A program made the translations under genes and the position numbers. A stretch of DNA of 10,108 bases, from NCBI GenBank assembly GCA_017631745.1, contig JAGBSR010000121.1, positions 1-10,108 of the forward strand. The letters are read 5' to 3'. The DNA is from Clostridia bacterium. Its GTDB lineage: Bacteria > Bacillota > Clostridia > Oscillospirales > Acutalibacteraceae. Below, in pieces: positions 5,487 to 10,108 of this stretch (the stretch's first letter is position 1; each line of letters begins with the position of its first letter). The notes under the pieces are model-generated. The model searched no databases, was not told where the DNA came from, and saw nothing but the letters and a program-made list of their open reading frames with translations.

Positions 5487-8120
5487 TTATCTTGCGAGAA
5501 CGATTGTCTTGGTTTCGCCTTTACTGAAGTTCACACTCTGTTCTTCGCCACCGTAAACGCTTACCTTGATAGTCTGCTCTTTATCACTTGTGATTGTGAT
5601 TGTCACGTTTTCAGCAGTCCATGTCAGATCAACCTCTGCATTTGTTCTTGCACGAAGACCCTCAATACTGCCCTCGCTCCACTCGTCGGGAAGTGCAGGT
5701 AGTGCTTCGATTACGCCTGTGTTTGAGTAAAGGAGCATTTCGTCGATAATGCCGATTGTGCCTATACTTGTGTCAGTACAGAATACACCCCAACCATCGT
5801 GGGTATTGTGGTCAGTCATCATTGATGTGAAATAGATATTATCACTCATAAGAGCCATAAGGGAGTTGTAGCAGGAATCGGCATTCTTGAGTCTTGCAGC
5901 AACAAGAGCCTTGTGTACCCAACCGTGAGATGCGATATCGTCTTCGCCTTCATTTTCTCTGTTACGGTTTGCAATAGCCTGATTGCATGCATCTACAAGT
6001 GCCTGATTATCCTGTGTTTCGAATGCAGGCCAAGCGGGATAGAGATGGCTTATGTGACGATGCTTGTTGTTTTCCTGATATTCCTTCATCGCCCACTCAC
6101 ACAGAGCGCCACTTTCATCGTACTTGTATTCGGGAAGAACTTTCATAAGATTTTCCCATTTAGCTATTCTTTCCTCGTACCCTGCCGATTTAACAACCTT
6201 TTCCATTTCGATAGTCATTCTCAGGCCGTCTTTTGCTGCTGCAATATCCATAGTTGAGTTTGCTGTGATTGTTGAGTCATAATCACCAAGAGGATAGTTT
6301 TCGGGCGAATATGAAGGGATGATGAGATATTTTTCGCCCTCAAGAAGCTCAGTCTTGCCTTCTTCATATCTTGCGTTACCGTCGATATCTGTAAAGTATT
6401 CGGGTGTGCATATCTGCTCCCAGAAGTTTGCCTGCTTGGTAAGAAGCGGAAGAAGAATATCCTTTTCAAGGTCAAGTTTTTCGCCATTGTATTCTATTGT
6501 TCTGTTACCGTAGCACTGCCAGAATTCGTAGATGGGAAGAAGCATCCAGGAAGCACCTGCATTCCAATATTGGAACGGGTACCAACGGCTGTATTCAACC
6601 ATCATAGCTCTGTCGCCGTCGGTGTTTACGGGTACCTGAATAGCGTCGGTCATACCGTAGGTTTTAGCGGCATTTTCTTCCCAATCGGGAATCTGCTTGA
6701 GAACAAACTTGATATAGCTTTCACCTGCGGCATAGATATTACCTGTGTTCATACCCGATGACTGGAGATTTACATTAGCATCCATTGTGTAAATGCCTCG
6801 CCAGCCACTGTTCCATTCACCCTGCCACATACCGCAAAGACGAGGGAATGATGTACCTGCACAGCAAATCTGCGCATATCTGCCCTGATTATAAGCTCTT
6901 TCCACAAGAGTGGGAAGAAGGGTTTCGCTGTTCTGCTGAAAAGCGATGAGATGCTCGTTCGCCACTTCTTCATAGCCGTCACTGCCAAGATCAAACTTAA
7001 CTGTATTGAAAAGTGCAGACTGTTTTTCAGCGTGAGGTGCAAGAGCCTTTTCATAGCTGAACTTACCGTCAACGGTGTACTTTTCAGCAACGGCTGTTGT
7101 ATAAGCGTTGAGCTCATCTAAAAGTGCATAGCTTTCAGCATCCTTAAAGTCCTCAAACTTACCCATATCAAAGGTACGGTCGGACTTTGTGATAAGGTAG
7201 ACCTCACTTGCGCCTGAAATTTTAATAGCCGCATTCTGCTCTTTTGCCACGTTTTCGCTATCGTTTGTGCCGTCGAGGACTACTCTTTCCTTTTCGCCGC
7301 CAACAGCAATAACCTTGGTAAAGCCACACCAGCCACCGTCTTTAAGTTCACTGCCTTCGTATGATGGATAGTGGGCAATCTGTGCTATATATGTAGCATC
7401 ATTGTCAACCAGCTTTTTATACTGCATATTTTTCTCGTCGCCTGCACCCCAGCCTCTGAGTGACCAACAGTCGGCAAGCGAAATGGTCATATTGATTTTG
7501 GCACCAAGGCTTGACTTTGTAATTTTAGTTATGGTTACATTGTCCTCTCTTGAAGAGAAGGTTGTTCTTTCCCATCTGCCGAGAATGTCGGTGTACTTGA
7601 CGCCGAGCTCTGCAGTTTCATAATCAGTCCAACGGATATAGTCATAATAGGGAAGCTTTGTGCTGTGAGTTCTCAGAACGTGTGATGGATGATACGCATA
7701 AAAATATGTGGACTGTCTGCCGTCGCAATCCCAGGCGGCATTGCCATTAATAACATTTTGTCTTGCATCGTGAAGCTGTCCTGTAACCTCATCGGGAGTG
7801 TAACGGGGATCCTTTGAGGGCATAAGGAAATGAATGTTGTTATAGATATAGCTGTCACTGTAGGGTGAGCCTGCTACAGTAACGCCGTTTTCACCGTTGC
7901 CGCTTACCATACCGTCAAACCAGCTTATAGTGTCCTCGTGTTTACTTGCATAGGGTACAAGCTCCGTGTACTCCGTCGCAAAGGCTTTTGTGTGGTCGTT
8001 TTTAATCATATCAACATCTCCTGCTCTCATTAAATTAAGTGTGCCCGGGAAGAAATTTCCTCCGATAATCAGGCATATCATAATACTGAAAAAGATTTTG
8101 ATTTTCTGAAAAATAAGCAT
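5487..8120 (-). CDS. Secreted GH95-like glycoside hydrolase (alpha-L-fucosidase/alpha-L-galactosidase family)
   Basis: Numbering is for the 877-residue form starting at 8120. That start is chosen because GAGAGG lies 7 nt before it, while the ATG at 8138 has no ribosome site and lies about 7 nt from the predicted transcript start. Residues 1-30 are a Lys-containing, hydrophobic signal peptide without a lipobox. An N-terminal beta-sandwich (about 45-330), an (alpha/alpha)6 barrel (about 365-800) and a short C-terminal beta domain follow the GH95 plan. Likely active-site residues are N449 and N451 (D-A-N-V-N-L-Q), E607 (Y-S-P-E-N, general acid), HRHISHLYP (687-695) and D783, matching the Asn-Asn-Glu-Asp set known in GH95. 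The family hydrolyses alpha-L-fucosides or alpha-L-galactosides by inversion. The segment after N451 lacks the common Q-M-N-Y-W aromatics, so specificity may differ. No dockerin, LPXTG, SLH or CBM is recognisable, so it is probably released or loosely retained. It is transcribed divergently from the GH141-like gene. Confidence 0.88.
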   Translation of the reverse strand: MLIFQKIKIFFSIMICLIIGGNFFPGTLNLMRAGDVDMIKNDHTKAFATEYTELVPYASKHEDTISWFDGMVSGNGENGVTVAGSPYSDSYIYNNIHFLMPSKDPRYTPDEVTGQLHDARQNVINGNAAWDCDGRQSTYFYAYHPSHVLRTHSTKLPYYDYIRWTDYETAELGVKYTDILGRWERTTFSSREDNVTITKITKSSLGAKINMTISLADCWSLRGWGAGDEKNMQYKKLVDNDATYIAQIAHYPSYEGSELKDGGWCGFTKVIAVGGEKERVVLDGTNDSENVAKEQNAAIKISGASEVYLITKSDRTFDMGKFEDFKDAESYALLDELNAYTTAVAEKYTVDGKFSYEKALAPHAEKQSALFNTVKFDLGSDGYEEVANEHLIAFQQNSETLLPTLVERAYNQGRYAQICCAGTSFPRLCGMWQGEWNSGWRGIYTMDANVNLQSSGMNTGNIYAAGESYIKFVLKQIPDWEENAAKTYGMTDAIQVPVNTDGDRAMMVEYSRWYPFQYWNAGASWMLLPIYEFWQCYGNRTIEYNGEKLDLEKDILLPLLTKQANFWEQICTPEYFTDIDGNARYEEGKTELLEGEKYLIIPSYSPENYPLGDYDSTITANSTMDIAAAKDGLRMTIEMEKVVKSAGYEERIAKWENLMKVLPEYKYDESGALCEWAMKEYQENNKHRHISHLYPAWPAFETQDNQALVDACNQAIANRNRENEGEDDIASHGWVHKALVAARLKNADSCYNSLMALMSDNIYFTSMMTDHNTHDGWGVFCTDTSIGTIGIIDEMLLYSNTGVIEALPALPDEWSEGSIEGLRARTNAEVDLTWTAENVTITITSDKEQTIKVSVYGGEEQSVNFSKGETKTIVLAR

Positions 8121-8127
8121 ATAAACA

Positions 8128-8133
8128 CCTCTC
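8128..8133 (-). promoter_or_regulatory. Ribosome binding site deciding the GH95-like start
   Basis: GAGAGG on the - strand lies 7 nt before the ATG at 8120. The ATG at 8138 is upstream of this site and would lead to six extra residues (MKRGVY) with no Shine-Dalgarno sequence. Confidence 0.7.
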
Positions 8134-8151
8134 TTCATAGTTTACGATAAT

Positions 8152-8179
8152 ATAATACCACAAAACACAAAGCCGAACA
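8152..8179 (-). promoter_or_regulatory. Promoter of the GH95-like gene
   Basis: On the - strand, TGGTATTAT gives an extended -10 (TATTAT, 8152-8157). A weak TGTTCG lies at the -35 position (8174-8179, 16-bp spacer) and overlaps one arm of the inverted repeat at 8174-8210. Confidence 0.6.
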
Positions 8180-8210
8180 CGACATATTAGATTAAAATGT
8201 GTCGTGTTTG
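8174..8210. promoter_or_regulatory. Inverted repeat, probable shared operator of the divergent hydrolase genes
   Basis: The perfect 9-bp arms AACACGACA (8176-8184) and TGTCGTGTT (8200-8208) are separated by 15 bp; counting G-U and outer pairs, the match extends to 8174-8210. The centre (8192) lies 35 and 36 bp from the two -10 boxes, so each arm covers one -35 region. It is not followed by a T-run on either strand, which argues against a terminator. This is the layout expected for a repressor or dual regulator binding site. Confidence 0.65.
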
Positions 8211-8233
8211 TTCAGAGTGATATGTGATAAAAT
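8205..8233 (+). promoter_or_regulatory. Promoter of the GH141-like gene
   Basis: TGATAAAAT (8225-8233) is an extended -10 (TAAAAT, 8228-8233). A weak TGTTTG at 8205-8210 has a 17-bp spacer and overlaps the other arm of the inverted repeat. The start near 8240 leaves a leader of about 27 nt, similar to the divergent gene. Confidence 0.6.
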
Positions 8234-8266
8234 GTATTTGTAAATCAGACTGAAAGGAAGTATATT

Positions 8267-10108
8267 ATGTTTTACACAATGAAAAAAATAATCGCTTCAA
8301 TGATTGCCATACTCTTAACTATTACAGGCAACATTGATTTCGCAGGAGTTATCTTCAAGCCCGAAACTGTTATGGCAGAATATTATGTAAACAATAACGG
8401 TGATGACAGCAATGACGGTACTAAAGACAGACCTTTTGCAACAATAGAAAGAGCAAGAGATGAGGTCAGAAAAATAAACGCTGATATGACAGGCAATATA
8501 ATCGTTCATATCGCCGAGGGTACATATATCCTTGATGATGCTCTTACCTTTGACGAAAGAGACAGTGCATCAAACGGCTTTGCTGTAAAATATGTCGGTA
8601 ACGGCGAAGCTGTTATAAGCGGCGGACAGGAAATCGAAAACTTCACTTTATTTGATGCCGAAAAGAATATTTATTCTGCAAAGGTTCCCGAGGGCCTTAC
8701 CTTCCGTCAGTTATATGTAGACGGCGTAAAAATGACAAGAGCAAGAAGCAACACAGATTTTTCAACAAGAATTGTCGGTGCATCAAGATTCAAAGCAGAC
8801 GGAACAATGATTCCTGAAAATCTCAACTACGGCGGTGAAGATTCACTTGTTCCCGCAGCATACGGAGAAATATATCTTAATGCTTCTGAATTTGGCGATT
8901 TCAATAATCTTGAGCAGGTAGAGCTTCATGTTCTGACAGCTTGGGTTAAAAATGTGCTGAGAGTTAAGTCTGCTGTTACAAATGACGGCATAACATCAAT
9001 CAGAATTCAGGATAACGAAAGTAGGCTTATTTTCAACCGTATGCATCCAAATATTGACGGTTATTCCCATATGAGTACCCACGACTTCGTTTATTACATC
9101 GAAAACGCTTACGAGCTTATTGACAACGACAATGAATGGTATCTGGACGAAAGCACTGATACGGTTTACATCAAAGTTCCTGAAAACACAGATATTAATT
9201 CCTCGGAAGTTGTAGTTCCGAGACTTGAAAAGCTTATCAGTACAGGCACAACAGACGGCAGTAAAATTCAGAATCTTTCATTTGAAGGTCTTACCTTCCG
9301 ATACAGCAACTGGACTGTACCTTCAACAGACGGGCTTGTTGATATTCAGGCAGGAATGTATGCAAATTACTGCATTTTCAAAACCAATGATATGGGCGTT
9401 TTAAGACCTTCAGCTGCCATTTATATTGCAGGTACAGAGAATTTCACTATGAAAAACTGCACTGTAGAAAATATGGGTGCCGCAGGTGTCGATTTACATT
9501 ACGGCACAAAAAATTCCGTGATTCAGGATAATCTTATTCAGAATATCAGCGGTAACGGAATAATGATAGGCAAATTCGTTGTTGATGAAAATACGGATAT
9601 TCACGTTGTATATAATCCCGAAGATGAGTCTGATATTTGCACAGGCGACAGGATAGTAAACAACCGTGTTATGCATATAGGTACCGACTATGAAAGCTCA
9701 GTTGGTATTTGTGCAGGCTACCCCAGAGATATCCTTATTGCAAACAATGAGGTTGCATATGCACCTTACACAGGCATTTCTGTAGGCTTCGGATGGTCAA
9801 TTGCAGACAACGCAATGAAAAACAATCGTATACTTAACAATGAAATACATCACACAAGTCAGATTCTTTGTGATGCCGGCGGTATTTACACTCTTTCAAA
9901 ACAGCCCGGTTCTGAAATGAGCGGAAACTACATTCACGATATTGTACTCCCCGAGTGGGCAGACTACGGTACAAGCGGTATTTATATGGACGAAAAAACC
10001 GAAGGATATACAGTAAAGTATAATGTACTTGAAAATGCCTACGGCGTAAATATGCACCTTGTCGGTCATAATGAGTATAAAGATAAAACAATGTATGTTG
10101 ATAAGAAA
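8267..10108 (+). CDS. Secreted right-handed beta-helix protein, GH141-like glycoside hydrolase, 3' end outside window
   Basis: The frame is open for all 614 codons from the ATG at 8267 to the window end without a stop, so the C-terminus is missing. AAAGGA (8253-8258) lies 8 nt before the ATG. Residues 1-37 are a signal peptide (two Lys, hydrophobic core 8-20, possible cleavage after V-M-A at 37). YYVNNNGDDSNDGTKDRPF (39-57), A-E-G-T-Y (83-87), a G-x-A-V-I-S-G-G strand (113-120) and F-R-Q-L-Y-V-D-G (146-153) are the usual opening of GH141-type parallel beta-helix enzymes. Beta-helix coils with repeated Asn/Gly turns fill about 335-600, including GISVGFGW (503-510), D536-A-G-G-I-Y-T-L (536-543), N-Y-I-H-D-I (554-559) and G-I-Y-M-D-E (571-576). 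GH141 contains an alpha-L-fucosidase acting on rhamnogalacturonan II and a xylanase, so the activity is not fixed by family. Pairing with a GH95-like gene favours release of L-fucose-type sugars (inference). A non-catalytic beta-helix protein or another polysaccharide-active family remains possible. Confidence 0.85.
   Translation, partial: MFYTMKKIIASMIAILLTITGNIDFAGVIFKPETVMAEYYVNNNGDDSNDGTKDRPFATIERARDEVRKINADMTGNIIVHIAEGTYILDDALTFDERDSASNGFAVKYVGNGEAVISGGQEIENFTLFDAEKNIYSAKVPEGLTFRQLYVDGVKMTRARSNTDFSTRIVGASRFKADGTMIPENLNYGGEDSLVPAAYGEIYLNASEFGDFNNLEQVELHVLTAWVKNVLRVKSAVTNDGITSIRIQDNESRLIFNRMHPNIDGYSHMSTHDFVYYIENAYELIDNDNEWYLDESTDTVYIKVPENTDINSSEVVVPRLEKLISTGTTDGSKIQNLSFEGLTFRYSNWTVPSTDGLVDIQAGMYANYCIFKTNDMGVLRPSAAIYIAGTENFTMKNCTVENMGAAGVDLHYGTKNSVIQDNLIQNISGNGIMIGKFVVDENTDIHVVYNPEDESDICTGDRIVNNRVMHIGTDYESSVGICAGYPRDILIANNEVAYAPYTGISVGFGWSIADNAMKNNRILNNEIHHTSQILCDAGGIYTLSKQPGSEMSGNYIHDIVLPEWADYGTSGIYMDEKTEGYTVKYNVLENAYGVNMHLVGHNEYKDKTMYVDKK

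Noticed and set aside
5913..6257. Gene on the + strand inside the GH95-like region (and similar antisense frames such as 773-1078, 6770-7117 and 9834-10091)
   Set aside because: They lie opposite or across well-supported genes, resemble no family, and lack convincing ribosome sites; they are by-products of the real coding frames.
8121..8138. Start of the GH95-like gene at 8138
   Set aside because: There is no Shine-Dalgarno sequence before it, the predicted leader would be only about 7 nt, and GAGAGG sits correctly for 8120.
8174..8210. Intrinsic terminator from the inverted repeat
   Set aside because: It lies between divergent genes, has a 15-nt spacer, and no T-run follows on either strand; its position over both -35 regions fits an operator better.
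1..10108. CRISPR array, tRNA, insertion sequence, phage or toxin-antitoxin system
   Set aside because: I saw no regularly spaced repeats, no cloverleaf-like sequence, no transposase and no terminal repeats; all intergenic stretches are short (166 bp or less) and explained by promoters and terminators.

Overview
The window looks like chromosomal DNA from a gut- or rumen-type clostridium (Bacillota, Clostridia, perhaps Oscillospiraceae/Ruminococcaceae). The reasons are moderately AT-rich sequence, strong AAGGAG-type ribosome sites, extended -10 (TGnTATAAT) promoters, and an accessory set of secreted glycoside hydrolases with sugar-modifying enzymes. The genus is inference only. There are seven full or nearly full genes and one fragment. 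I see no tRNA, rRNA, CRISPR array, insertion sequence or phage gene.

Left part (1-2510, all + strand): the last 75 codons of a zinc-type alcohol dehydrogenase with its terminator; a single-gene unit for a Gfo/Idh/MocA oxidoreductase of the dihydrodiol/xylose dehydrogenase type (320-1285); and a gene (1374-2450) joining a cysteine-rich DUF5714-like region to a complete thioredoxin-type arsenate reductase domain. A strong hairpin at 2478-2507 ends this block and separates it from the convergent operon.

Middle (2546-5396, - strand): a compact three-gene operon read from a good promoter at 5368-5396. The order is TIM-barrel sugar isomerase/epimerase, second TIM-barrel isomerase/epimerase, then a Gfo/Idh/MocA oxidoreductase. 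The genes are coupled by a 13-nt gap and then a 4-nt ATGA overlap. An NAD(P)-dependent sugar oxidoreductase with two isomerase-like enzymes and no kinase suggests oxidation followed by epimerisation or lysis of a keto-sugar or glycoside in the cytoplasm.

Right part (5437-10108): two secreted carbohydrate-active enzymes are transcribed divergently. A GH95-like protein (alpha-L-fucosidase/alpha-L-galactosidase family) lies on the - strand. A right-handed beta-helix protein resembling GH141 lies on the + strand and runs off the window end. Their shared 146-bp intergenic region holds an inverted repeat (AACACGACA/TGTCGTGTT) centred almost exactly between the two -10 boxes, with one arm over each -35 region. 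This predicts that one regulator controls both genes together.

Working model (inference): the two exported hydrolases release deoxy- or L-sugars, or oligosaccharides carrying them, from a complex glycan. A pectin such as rhamnogalacturonan II is one candidate. The intracellular oxidoreductase/isomerase operon may process a product. No transporter or regulator gene is visible in the window.
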